From the NCBI GenBank assembly GCA_018466975.1, contig CM031562.1:2232001-2296000 (forward strand): a stretch of 64,000 bases of DNA, in the 5' to 3' direction. The position numbers and the translations under genes were made by a program. Under the pieces are notes generated by a model that was not told the origin of the DNA, made no database searches, and saw nothing but the letters and a program-made list of their open reading frames with translations. The stretch is from Sparassis latifolia. Taxonomy: Eukaryota; Basidiomycota; Agaricomycetes; Polyporales; Sparassidaceae. This document shows, in pieces, positions 11,773-23,229 of the stretch (position 1 is its first letter; each line of letters opens with the position of its first letter).

Positions 11773-14700
11773 ATGCATGACATCCGCCGCACGATTTTTT
11801 GACGTCCTCATGCCACACACCACCCGCATAGCTATCGATTGACCTTACTCGTCTACATGCACGCACGACTTGCGTTCTACGCGTAAGCTCGCATAATCTT
11901 ACTGTACCCGCTATTAAACCTGTCTGGCATATTGTGTCCCCCTAATGCAGCGAATCTTATTACTTCCCTATTTACATACCGGTCCGTCTGCAAATACTGT
12001 ACATACCCACCCAGCCTATGTTTATTCTTCTGTGCCGTGTATACTGTACGATGTATTCATAGTGCTGTGAGTGCAATGGAAGCACTTCATTTCCTGCTCG
12101 TTCCACACGACCCCGTCCCAATCGTCAACGATGACGATCGTTATTCTCACTTCCTGAGAAAACATACGGAAATCGAATCGGCAGTGGCTACACGTGATCA
12201 CCTCTCTCAAGTCCATTAAATTGTTTACAATAATCACCTCGTCGCGCCATTGCTTCGTCTCAACACGCCAGAACACTCAGCTCGCTTGACCCACTATGAA
12301 CAGGCGCGCACGATGCTTGCACGGAACCCAGCCGCTGCTAGTGCCCGCTGGGCGCAGATTTAGCTCGCGTCGCTCAGCGCTAGCGTTCCTTCATACTTCC
12401 TTATCTTCTGAATCGTTCTCACAGGCATTCATGTTCGTGTCCTTTTTTTCTCATCCACATATTACGCCGTCTCCAGCGATGCAACGCCCTCCAACGTGCT
12501 CTTCGCACCGTCGCAAGCCCGTAGTGTGTCTCTTCGCGTCCCTTCGGGCCTTCTCCCGCTGGACGCCTCGGACCGAAGAGGAGTGGGTACATGGGAACGG
12601 CGAACACGAAGTTTTCTTCTTCCCTTGCAGACGTTTTGCAGATGGGGTTTTTGCCTCCCCAACTTAATCATCACGCCTGCGAAATCCGGCAACGATGCCC
12701 GGACGTAAGCGAGTGCTGATCCGGTGTTTTTCGGACCATCGATATATGGACGTGCGTTCTCTGTCGGGTGGGGTCGCATGTCGTCGCCATCTGCGGCTCA
12801 CTCGTGGAGTCTGATGTTGCGGTCTGGCGATGACGAACGCGCCCGATGTGTCCAGGCTTCACCGCGAGGGTGGCACGATTTTCATTCCCCAAGCAATAAC
12901 ATGCAGGGTGCCGATCCTCCGCACTGACACACACATGAACACAATGAAACCATCGATAACGGGGATCACAAGAGCTCAAAATAAGGACGACATCGTGAAC
13001 GAGATCGAGCGGCGGCTTGTGTGCACCGACTCTTGGGGGCGTACTCACGCACCGGTGTACCGCAATCGCCATCCGGCGCACCGGCTGGAGCTCAGTCCAG
13101 TGCAGTGCTAAGGCCCGAAATTCTTGTTGTTATCCACCATACGTGTCCTGCGGAGGATACACAGCCCTCAACAGCATTAGCAGTGCACAAATATTGTCGT
13201 CCACAGCCAGCGGCCTCACTTGGAACGTCCCACGCACTCACACACAGTCTTACACATGAGCCGATCGCAGCGGTGAAATCGGAAGACCAAACGCTGCATG
13301 CCTGCAGCTTCGTAAACGCAATGCGCGACGTTAGTGAGCTATGGCACGCACGAACATCAATGATGAGCAGCTCACTGGGTTAGGAATTCATCTTGACTGT
13401 ATTGCCAGGCCCTGCCTGTGCCGTCCATTACGCTGCTCAGTGCTCAGTTCGTTCTCCGCGCCGCAGCCTGGGAGAAAGGGCTGTCCTTCCTCTACCTCAA
13501 GTCTTCGTTCTTGGGCATTCTCACCTATTCTCGCTCGGCCGAGGATAGGAAACTTCCACGACGGTCATCGTAGAGCTCCGAAATGCCGGGCGTGCAATTG
13601 GACCCGCTGGAAGAGAAGCTTGTCATTCGCGCTTGATTAGAGGCGGGGAGGGCAGTCCCCAAAACACCACCACCAGCCTGAGAACTCAGGACGTACCCAC
13701 GCAAGAAAGCTGCCAGGTCAGAGTTTCGAAGTAGTAGCCCCGACGTCGGGCACTCCGTTGAGAGAGATAATGCGGAGATGGAAGTCCAGTAGCTGGTCGG
13801 TGCACAGGTTCCGTCCTGCGAAGGCCACGAAATATCCGTGACCTGCTATGGGAGAGTGCGTACCCACGACGTCCAAGGATATCTGTCAGCTGAAAGAGGA
13901 TGTATTATATATAGCTGGCCATGGGTAGCCGGAGTAGAGCAAGCTCGGCGTGGGGAGCAGAGGACCGCTCGAGCAAAGTCATGTACAGAAGATTACTGAA
14001 AAGCACGCCGGTGCAGCGCCTACTTGGAGCAGTGCCGTATACGCACATGTAGGATATATCCCGCTTTGTGTAAATGGACATGCGAGTGCGGAGATGGCGC
14101 TCATCAGAGCGCTACTCTCATAGTTCGCATGCCACGCAAGATATCGCACCGCACGACCACTGCGTTGAGACGCGGCGAAGGGAATAATTAATCAAGAAGC
14201 AATAGAAGCGCTGTCAATAATGTGGCAAACCATTGAACGAGCAGAGCAGGCGACCTAGAGCGTTGAGCAGACGCAAGTTCCATCCGCGCGGACTTGATCT
14301 AATATTGGACTACTTTCGGTGCTCTGAGCCAGAAGGACAGGTCGGCTATCCGGTGGATAGATTGTGTAGGCATCGCGATCGAGATGAGACGGTGGCGAGC
14401 GACTGGGAAGACGGCGCCTCGTCTCCAACAGCTGTGTGAGCGAGCCAACGATCTCTATGCAGCCACTGAGATGCGTGTGAGCGACCACCAGTCGTGTTCA
14501 GTGTATTAACGCGCTCAGAAGGCCAGCGGCGATGGTCTGATCATAGGGAGACGGAGATTGGGTTGATCGGGGCAGCACCTCTGGTTCTCTGCAAGTAGAG
14601 ATAAGTATGCCGAGCCCATATCGAAGCCACAACGCTGGCAAGCACATTGAAATGCAGCCTCTCCTGTCAGTGGCATTGTTTCACCGCTGACCGACAACCA

Positions 14701-15752
14701 TTCCCAGGCGGATCTCTTGGCATCGCAGGGGCCATGGTTGTACCGAGGACGTGTTGCAACGCCTTCAATCTGGATCAATCATCAGCAGCGGGAATGAGCA
14801 GGTGGCGAGGTCATGAGCACGATTCTATTGCATTGCCACTCACTATCAGGCCCAACTGCTAGATAAGTTGCTCCACTCTAACAGAGAAAGGGTCGCATTC
14901 ACGTTCAAGTGGACTGATATGCCCCGGGTCTTCGATTGGTGGTGAACAAGTTCGAACAGGTTCGAATATGTCGGGACCACCTGCTGACCTGCAGGCAGTC
15001 GTGGAATGAGGTACACGCGCAAGATGTGTTAGTTTACACTAGGATTCTGCGGATAGAACTTTGACTATGGCATGCAATGGGGTAACAAGTGCTATGAAAT
15101 GTACGAATAAGCTCGATCAAATACCTTGTTCCTCAGGGAGATTTCGCCCGTTCTGGAAATGCGATATTCACAGAAGGCAATCTTCTGCATCTGTTGGCTC
15201 TTCGATGCCCCCGAAATCTTCAGGATAACGACATGGCGAAGCGATCAGCTTAGTGGTGAGTTTTTCAGACTTCAAGACTGACTATAGAGCAGCGTTGTCC
15301 GTTCACACCTCGAGCTTGAACGTAGGTCAACAGACGTTTGAATCTACCGTTTGAAAAGAACCTCCGCAGTGACGCGTCATACACCAGGAGAGTTGATCAT
15401 GAAGTTCTAATGGTGCAGTCTCAAGGGTAAGTATCCGAGTCAGCAGAGTACGCTTGTACATAACATATATATACAGAAATTCATCGAAATAGTAGCAAAT
15501 AATTTCAGGAACACGTATACCATGAGATCAACTCACTGAGAAACCCAAGAGGAATCGCAGAAGGCGATACATATCCCAATGCTTGAAATATCTGGAGAAA
15601 TCATGCAGAACGCGATCTGTCACACGTCACGCGCGCTGAACCACGTGGGCAATCGATCCAATTGGTGAGCAGACCACATTTCATTCTCAACGTTACCTCC
15701 AGCCACGGCCGCTGGAATCTACAAGATACAAACACAGAAGGTTCATTGGTGG
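11773..15752. other. 4 kb gene-poor stretch with scattered coding-like scraps
   Basis: No complete gene can be built. Protein-like fragments are: 12078-12216 plus (ATG at 12078, ALHFLLVPHDPVPIVNDDDR), about 12230-12363 plus (NTPEHSARLTHYEQARTMLA), 12483-12708 plus (DATPSNVLFAPSQARSVSLR), and about 13412-13570 plus (LLSAQFVLRAAAWEKGLSFL). Stops and frame changes separate them, so they may be remnants of one or two decayed genes. From 13650 to 15750 nothing was recognised. Confidence 0.4.
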
Positions 15753-16330
15753 GTGTCACGGCTTACCCGCTGTCAGCATGCCGCTCGAGATTTGCGGCTG
15801 AGTTCGTCGATTTCCCCCCTCTGCATTGCTGCAGGTGAATTCTACTGTATGGAGACTTCTTGCGAGGGATTTATCAAACTCTTTGTGCAGCCTCCAGGGC
15901 TGAAGTGCGCGAAGAGCGACTTTATTCTTGCTTCGTATGTGCTCATCGTGCTCGCGTATTGCCATAATCTTACTGTAAATGTAGCGGAAGTGTGCAGAAA
16001 TATGCATTATGTACAGGTTACAAGTTTACTCTTGCGAGCGACGTACGGACGAAAATCTGTCGACGGCTGGATGCAGCTCTCTTCCTCAGTAGCGACGTAC
16101 CGCTGGACGGGAGTTTATTCTGGGCCTGGCGGACCATCTCGTTCACGCTCATTATAGAACGCCAGGATCCATTCCATTGGAGGGAGACTTCAGATGCCTC
16201 ATGTGAGCGACACCTACGCCGCTGATCTCGGGCGTCGAACAAGTCTTTTCCCTTCAGATCGGTCATTTACTTTTGCCGTCTTGATCCTTGGCCACTGCGC
16301 GCGTATCTTGCGATGGGACAGGTGAGGTGG
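15753..16330 (+). other. coding-like frames upstream of FunK1 relic B
   Basis: Open plus-strand frames occur at 15753-16157 and 15992-16225. One contains a hydrophobic segment (FILASYVLIVLAYC). They are not recognised and cannot be joined to the FunK1 relic downstream with confidence. Confidence 0.25.
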
Positions 16331-16403
16331 AATTGCTACGGAGAAATTTCACTATCGTCGGAGTCCAGAGCTCCTATGGGAGTTTCCATGGTCCTTCTTA
16401 CAT

Positions 16404-17356
16404 TTGTCGAAGGGGAAAAAATGCTACGATTCCATTGTGACAGCCATCGAGAAGGACTCACACGGGGACAAACTCACGAAGAACTTGGCCATCACAGTGT
16501 TAAAGACCGGGGACTACGCACGAAGGTTATTCAAAGATTCTCTCAATGAATACATGACTGGTGGAAGGTTCGTGTTGATCCGGAAGAGGCAAAGATCGAT
16601 AAGGGTGAATCAGCTGCAGAACCAGGTAAGACACCGCCGCCCATGGTAGCAAGGTTCTTTATCATTGGTAAACCGCACTTCGAGACACCTGGTATAGCTC
16701 GTCGCCGCACGCGCGCATATGTTGCGGTCGACTGCGAGACAGAGAACTTGGTCTTCCTCAAAGATACATCGCGCATTGGCCTACCCGGCTTCAAGAGAGA
16801 AGGGACAGTCCTTCGAATCCTCAACGCTCACGAGGCCGTGAATGTTCACACCTTGGTATATGTCCCAGGCCACTCGACCGTGACGCAAGACTTTTCGGGG
16901 CACCGTTCTGAGGTGGAAAAAGTCACACACTATCGACTTGTCTCGCTGTTGTGTTGGCGACTTCCGAAATGGCCAGGAGCTCGTAGCAATTATTTACAGT
17001 TGTCTTACAGGTGTGTTTAATACTTTGGCATTCATAATGATATTCTGATTGTCAATTTGCAACTCTCAACGAGGCATATGATAAATGCTAGATTTTACAC
17101 GGGGACGTCAGCTACGAGAACATATTAGTTGCGGAGTGACGTGACGATGCTGGGAACTTAGTTTAACCTCTTGAATGCCTCAGAACCAGCTGCGGGGAGC
17201 GACAATGCGACAACGACACGGCTCGGGCTCAAGGGAAGCATCAAATTATCTAACTCGAACATCCATCGTGCCGTAGCTGAGTTTTCTTCGGAGGGAACAT
17301 GGCAATTTTTATCTGTGATGTTATTGGTGAATATTTTATTCGTCCGTTCCGAATAA
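16404..17356 (+). pseudogene. FunK1-type fungal protein kinase relic B
   Basis: FunK1 blocks appear in order: YDSIVTAIEKDSHGDKLTKN, AITVLKTGDYARRLFKDSLN, then after a frame change WWKVRVDPEEAKIDKGE. Next is FFIIGKPHFETPGIARR with YVAVDCETENLVFLKD and a VHTLVYVPG strand. A spliced segment at 17072-17125 gives the catalytic loop LHGDVSYENILV. The Asp of HxD is kept, but a TAG stop lies just before it and a TGA just after. The block EGTWQFLSVMLL follows at about 17290-17330 and then the similarity ends. With the frameshift near 16548, internal stops and a missing C-terminal part, it is a pseudogene. Its closest relative here is relic C at 39.4 kb. Confidence 0.78.
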
Positions 17357-18658
17357 GGCGGGGCGGTCCGTCTGTCCACTCGTGGAGTCGTCCACAACGG
17401 AAGGCAAATACTTAAAAGGATCTCAATGGCAGAGCTCTGCAATTTGGGCACGATGTTGGGACATATCCTCTCAACGATCTTTTTAAAGAGCTGTTGGCTT
17501 TGTTGTGCTTCTGCTACCATCTTTACGAATATCAAAACCAACGTCTCGAGTCCACTGTCAACGATCGCGTCAGTGCCTTGAGAATGCTGACTGCTCCTCT
17601 TCATTTTCCCTCGAGCTGATACCAGAATGCATGCGAAGGATGCCTCGAGATTCCCTCCGATGATTGATACTCACATTCCAAAACATTGGATGTCCAAGAT
17701 GCAGAACAGACGGAGCAGAATATATCCAAAGCGCAAGAGAAAGCAGCCCTTTTGGACTCGTATGAGGAAGTCTCTATGCTCTTCGAGACTGTGATCTCCA
17801 TGCCAGAACGACAAGCGGGACAACCAGCCGTTGCCAAGGATTTTGCGATCGAGTCCCGTTGGTGTCGGACGGAAGCATACTAGTAGCTTAAGCCAGTCTC
17901 TGCGGACGATCCTTTAGCGGACAGCAGGAATGCGAGTCGAGAACTACTTATCCGTCCGGGCAATCTGCAAACCACAATCCAAAATATTCAAGGGTTTGTA
18001 TCTTCAATTCGAATTCGCAAGCAGTCTGACAGCATGCATCCAGCTGGGGGTGCGCAGTAGCCTAAAAGTCAAAGTTCGCGCGACCTGGCACTGGCAACGA
18101 AGCATTCACCGTGAACACCGGGCGTCCTCTAAGTTTTGTGGGAGATTTGCGGAGAGAAAGTACCCACCCTTTGCAGACCACTCTCGATGCACCATCCTAT
18201 TCCGCTTCAAGCCAAGCTTCGAGTCAGATTGAAGCAATGGCACAGAGGTCCGGGTCCCACGCTCAACCCAGCTCTGAATATTGACTATCCAAGGCATACA
18301 AGGAGCGGCGGTACAAGGCCTGTGAAATGCAGGGGTATCGAGCGACGAAAATTCACTACTCAGTGACACGAAGGCGTACTCATGTATAAACAGTTTCATA
18401 ATGATTGTCTCTGTCGCGGGTTGTATTTGCAATGCCCGTACTCTGAGTGGATTCGCCTGAATCTGAAGAGTTACCATTTTTGGAGTGACACATCCTGCAG
18501 CCACCTCCATCCTCTGGCAGTCACCCGCCGTTCGCAGCGACCTTCGTCGTTGAAGTGGTGCCAGCAGTTCCAGCCCATATTCTTCACAGGCTTCCCGGAA
18601 TAACTGACTTATTTAACGTCTTTGTCACGATTTCTCAAGACCGCGGGTCTATGCCCGT
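17357..18658. other. intergenic region, weak minus-strand frames
   Basis: Minus-strand frames at 17158-17604 (ETLVLIFVKMVAEAQQSQQL, FKKIVERICPNIVPKLQSSA) and 17601-17837 look helical and protein-like. They might be one small decayed gene, but there is no recognisable family. Nothing else is supported up to the membrane-protein gene. Confidence 0.35.
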
Positions 18659-19441
18659 ATGCTCGCGGCTGTGCAGGCAGACAAGACCCCTCACTGGCCA
18701 TCATTGTATTCCCTCGGGGTCGAGCTATTTCCGATCTCACATCGAGCACCCACACACAAGGATGGCTCATACTTGTACAATGCCAACGGTGCGTCGTGCG
18801 ATTTCGTTAAAGGAAACAGATATTGACCAGCCACAGTGGTATTTCGCTTCACACTGTATTGGACACTCGTCCTTTACACGCCAGCGTTTATGCTGTGCGG
18901 GATATATGCATTCCTGAATATCGTATTTCCTCCCCAGAGGCTCCAGCGTGCATCTTGGCGAAGAGCAAACTTCACTTTCCCGTTCTCCTCGTCCCCTACG
19001 GCCCCAACTAGTGGCGACATACAGCTGCAGGCCTATGATGCAATCCCCAAGAAGGATATGCCGCCTCAGTATCGCTCCAGGACGATGCTCAACGAGAAGC
19101 GGTCTCGCCTTACCTTTGGTCTCTTGGTGGTGTTGACGTACGGGGTGTTTGCTTTGACCGGAGCGGTGATAGGGTCAGCCTTGATTGGATATGTCTTAGC
19201 GGGAATTTTTACTGCGGGGGACTACAACATGTCTACGTAAGTTGCAATTGTTGATCCTGTCGCGATCTTCCCGCTGAACGAGACCATTAGTTGGATGCCG
19301 TTCTTGGGGGCTCTCCTGCAGACGCTTGTGGGCTATCTGGGGTGCGTACCTACTTCCCGACCGGCCTTCGCAGTGGGCCAACGCTAATACTAATGATACG
19401 GCTTCTTTAGACTTTGGCCCTCGGTCGTGGACATCATCTAA
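18659..19441 (+). CDS. conserved multi-pass membrane protein
   Basis: Four phase-consistent exons (18659-18788, 18837-19236, 19291-19341, 19411-19441) give about 203 residues from the ATG at 18659. An upstream exon may add more N-terminus. Hydrophobic segments are FTLYWTLVLYTPAFMLCGIY, LTFGLLVVLTYGVFALTGAV with IGSALIGYVLAGIF, and FLGALLQTLVGYLGLWPSV. A basic polar loop with KKDMPPQYRSRTMLNEKRSR separates the first two, which suggests at least four membrane spans. I recognise no named family; the pattern fits a conserved basidiomycete integral membrane protein. It converges on the P1B ATPase gene, and the two stops are about 280 bases apart. Confidence 0.7.
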
Positions 19442-19720
19442 CTCTCGAGGTAGAAGATAGGAATCTCTGGTGGACGATTATTATAAACACGAGGTCGATA
19501 AAATATTTTGCTCAGTATACCTTTCATGCTTCGATACATGCCCGCTGCCGATAAGTAATATGTGTAATCAAAGTCATTGTCGGATATCATTGACAGACCA
19601 AGTCCTACATGGGCCGTGCACGCATTACGACGTAGCAGAGCAACAGGCATACACACTTCACTGAAGCATCAAAATATTAGGGGAGCGAGAAGCATTTGCG
19701 CAGGTAAGTGCGAAAGGAAC

Positions 19721-22700
19721 TCATACTCGTGACTTGAACCATTTCAGCTGCAAGGCAACCAACACCACTGGAAGTACACTGACGATCTCGCCGAGCCCGG
19801 CGTACGCAGGGGCGATACGGGCGTTCACGAACGCGCCCGCAGCGAACAAGATCGCAACGAGGTTGTACACTGCAGACCACGCGAAATTCAGCATGATCCT
19901 GCGCGCGACCGCCTCGGACAGCTCGAACAGGAACAGGATACCCATCAGCGACGGATGAGTCAGAACGACATCCGCCGCAGTGGACGCAGCGAAGCCGGCG
20001 CCCTCCCCTGTATGCAAGTGAACGCCAATATCGGCCTGCGCGAGCGCGACGGCGTCATTCGTGCCGTCCCCACAAAAGAGTACCTTCTCGCCTGCCGCGT
20101 GCAGCTCCTTGATATACGCCTGCTTCGTTCCGGGCAGACACGCAGACCGCACGCAGTCACGAGGAACGTTCAAAGCCGAAGCGACCTTCTCCACCGCAGC
20201 AGCGTGGTCACCACTGAGGATGGAGATGCGGATGCCCCGCTTGCAGAGAGTGTCGACCACAAACAGCGACTCGGGGCGCATCACGTCTTCAAGTCCAAAG
20301 GCTACCACAAGTCTATCACCATGCATGACACAGAACGTAGTAAGGCCTTTCAGGAGGAGAGGCTTGACGACAGGATGATCCTCGGCGTCCAACCAGCACG
20401 CACTGCCACCGCGAAGGGGCTTGCCAGCCAATACACCCTGCATGCCTCTTCCAGTCACCATCTCGACATCCCCTACTTTCACGTCACCATTCACTCCAGC
20501 TTCGACGAGGTAAGTTCCAACGGCACGCGCTACTGGATGTCTGCTGGACGCCACAAGCTCAATAATGGCCGCCCGGATATCAATGTTCTCTGCAGACGCG
20601 TCGAACACGTTACAGCTCACTACCGCAAGCCGACCCAGTGTCAGCGTGCCTGTCTTGTCGAACACGACATGAGAAATCTTGCGCGCCCCCTCTATCGTTG
20701 TTGCAGCCTTGAACACAAGTCCGAGGCGCGCAGCCACGCCGCTTGCGATGAGGACCACCATCGGCACTGCGAGCCCAATCGCACACGGGCACGAGATCGC
20801 CAGCACTGCAATGGCGTACGTCAGCGCCGTCACGGCAGCCTCACCGTGACGCTGGCGGCGTACAGCAATGCCGACAGCTAGCCAGACGAAAAATGTGACG
20901 AGCGCGATGCCGACGACGACGGGTACAAACCACCCGCAGATACGGTCGACGGTCGCCTGCACGTGCGCACGTGAGAAACGGGCGTCGTCGACCATCGACG
21001 CGATATCGGTGATGGTGTTCTCGCCGGGCAGACGTGTGACTTCGACGAGGAGCGTGCTGGGGCCGTTCAGCGTGCCGGCAATGACGGTGCTCCCTGAGCT
21101 CTTCTCGACCGCACGCGACTCGCCCGTCATCATCGACTCGTCGACCTCGCTCTGACCCACGCATACCGTGCCATCTGTGATAATTGAGGAATCCGGCATG
21201 ACTTTGAAGATATCGCCGTACTGGAGGAGTCGCGCATCCATACGTTCCTCTCTACCGTCAGGGTGCATGATTATAGCGTCCTTGCTCTGCAGCGAGCGGA
21301 TCGAGATCGCTTCCATCGCCCGCTGGCGCGCATACGCGCTCACGAGGCGCCCGAGCATAATGAGGGTGACGAGCAGCGTGCTCGTCTCGAAAAACTCGCC
21401 AGATGGTAGCGGCCGGTCCAGCATTAAGAACGCAAAGGCGACGACGGAGTAGACGTAAGCCGCGGTGGTGCTGAGCACAATGAGCATGTCCGTTTCAACG
21501 AGCCGCGAGAAGAAGAGGCTCTTGAATGCGCTGAAGTACACGGGCCCGGTGATTGCGACCTGCACAACGGTCGCGAGGGCTAAGGATGCGATGGCGTACG
21601 CGTGTGAGCGTGGCGGGAGCGGCGCCCAGGCCATGACGAGGACGGGGATGGTCAGGGCAGCAGAGCAGGCCGTCCGCAGAGCAAGGCTGCGGATATGCTT
21701 CGAGCCGGCTGAGAGCGCTGGGTCGCGAGGCTCTGGGGCGAACGTCGGGGAACAGAAGGCATACCAATCCATGACCGAACGAGCTCCCACGAGCTTGGGG
21801 TCATAGCTAATGCGGATAGTATCTTTGTCCACGCGCAGAACGTCTTCTACGCCATCAGGGCGGCCCATAGCCAGGAGCTGGTCGCAAAAGGCGCGATCGA
21901 CGTTCAGCCGCAACTCGTGCATAGACGCACCCGCAATAACCTCCACGCTAAACCCAGTGCGCTTCTCGACGATCCCGACAAGCACCTGCAGGCCCAATGC
22001 GGCGCCGTCGAAGTCGAACTCTGCGCGGCATAACACGAGGCTGGTCTTGACATTGGAGATGGTGGGGATCCCGTGGAGGGTGCGGATCACTTTGTTTTCG
22101 CAGCCGGTGCAGGTCATGCCCTTGATAGCGATGACGGCATGCTCGGTCACCCCGCCCACTCCCTTCTCTAGGACCGACACCTCGATGTTGGTTGACTTAT
22201 CTACCTCGACGTCGTGTCCATACTGAGAGCGGTCGCCCCCGCCGCAGTGGCTATCGGCGCAACAAGAATCGATTGACACGCGGGACCTGGACTTCGATTT
22301 AATAGAGTTCTTCCCGCCATTACAGTCGCCGCTCGAACCGCGGCAGCAAGAGCCCACGGATTGGCGACTCTTGGTGGATGCAGGTGGATAACTGAAGCGA
22401 GGGAGCCGCACAGTACGCGACGCACTAACGCCGGCAGCCTCAGTCGCGGTAGAGGTGCTGCAACAGGACTGCAGACCGTGCGCGAGCATCGCCTTGCAGA
22501 TGCATCCGAATGCTGAGAGGGTGTCGTGATACCTACTCCGAGCGATGGACGTGTGCTCACCGCAGGCCTCGGTAGGATAGTGCGACTCGGAGTGCGAGTC
22601 ATCGTGCTTGGCGGAGCGTTTGCGAAGACCGGTATAGGTGCAGCCTGTGCTCGCCTCATTGCCAGCTGAAGGCATTCTCTTTTGCGAACAATCTGTACAA

Positions 22701-23229
22701 CCTGCGTGAACAACAGTCAGACTGAAGAATATTTCTCCGGGACATGCTGCGTACCCTTCTGATGCTCGCAGCACGACGAGCAGTCTGCAATGGGTCCCGT
22801 ACCCTGAGGAGCCTGATCGAGGTTTGTTACATCATGCAAATGCCCAGCATCGTCTGCACAGATTGCTCTAGCGAGGAGGTCCAAACAGCTGGCTGATGAG
22901 ATAATTATCAGATGGAACTGGTAGGATATTCAGAAAATAGCACGAAATTTGCGAAGAGGGACCGGTTCTCCGTCTGAAGTGAGATCGGGAACTAGCCTGC
23001 ACCATTCCAAAGGCCAACTCAACGTACAACAAAATTCGGACCTGGTAAAGCGTATGGCTGAAGCTGATGACGTGGACTCACCATCGCATTTACAAGAATC
23101 GCCTTCACAGCACGACTGATCCCCAGACGAGATCGCTGGCACCGCTGGTTCAGCGAGAGAGTCCGTGGTCTCCAAGCGAACGGTGCCAACGTTCGAATTA
23201 CCACAGTCGCTGCAGCACGAACTTGGCAT
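19721..23229 (-). CDS. PCA1-like P1B-type heavy-metal ATPase with Cys-rich N-terminus
   Basis: Three exons (23229-23082, 22892-22755, 22701-19721) code for about 1088 residues. The core is a P1B ATPase. It has one heavy-metal-associated domain with GMTCTGCENKV, the TGES actuator loop and the membrane metal-site motif SCPCAIGLAVPMV. It also has the phosphorylation motif DKTGTLTLG, the nucleotide-binding SRHPVARAV and the hinge GDGTNDAVALAQADIG. It should pump copper, cadmium or a related metal across a membrane using ATP. The first ~230 residues are exceptionally Cys-rich (CCSDCG, CCEGDSCKC, CSSCCEH, GCTDCS, SCCRGSSGDC, SCCADSHC). That suggests Pca1-like metal sensing rather than a plain Ccc2 secretory copper pump. 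The last helix has GLGEIVSVLPVV instead of the MxxSS of Cu(I) pumps. Substrate is therefore uncertain. Confidence 0.9.

Noticed and set aside
12462..12779. Minus-strand frame opposite the coding-like scraps at 12.5 kb
   Set aside because: No domain or composition supports it, and the plus strand reads more protein-like.
14930..14990. GTTCGAA repeats suggesting a tRNA T-arm
   Set aside because: No acceptor or anticodon stem can be folded around them; they are two plain AGGTTCGAA-like repeats.
19955..20881. Plus-strand frame of 308 codons antisense to the P1B ATPase
   Set aside because: The minus strand carries every catalytic motif of the ATPase; this frame is its shadow.
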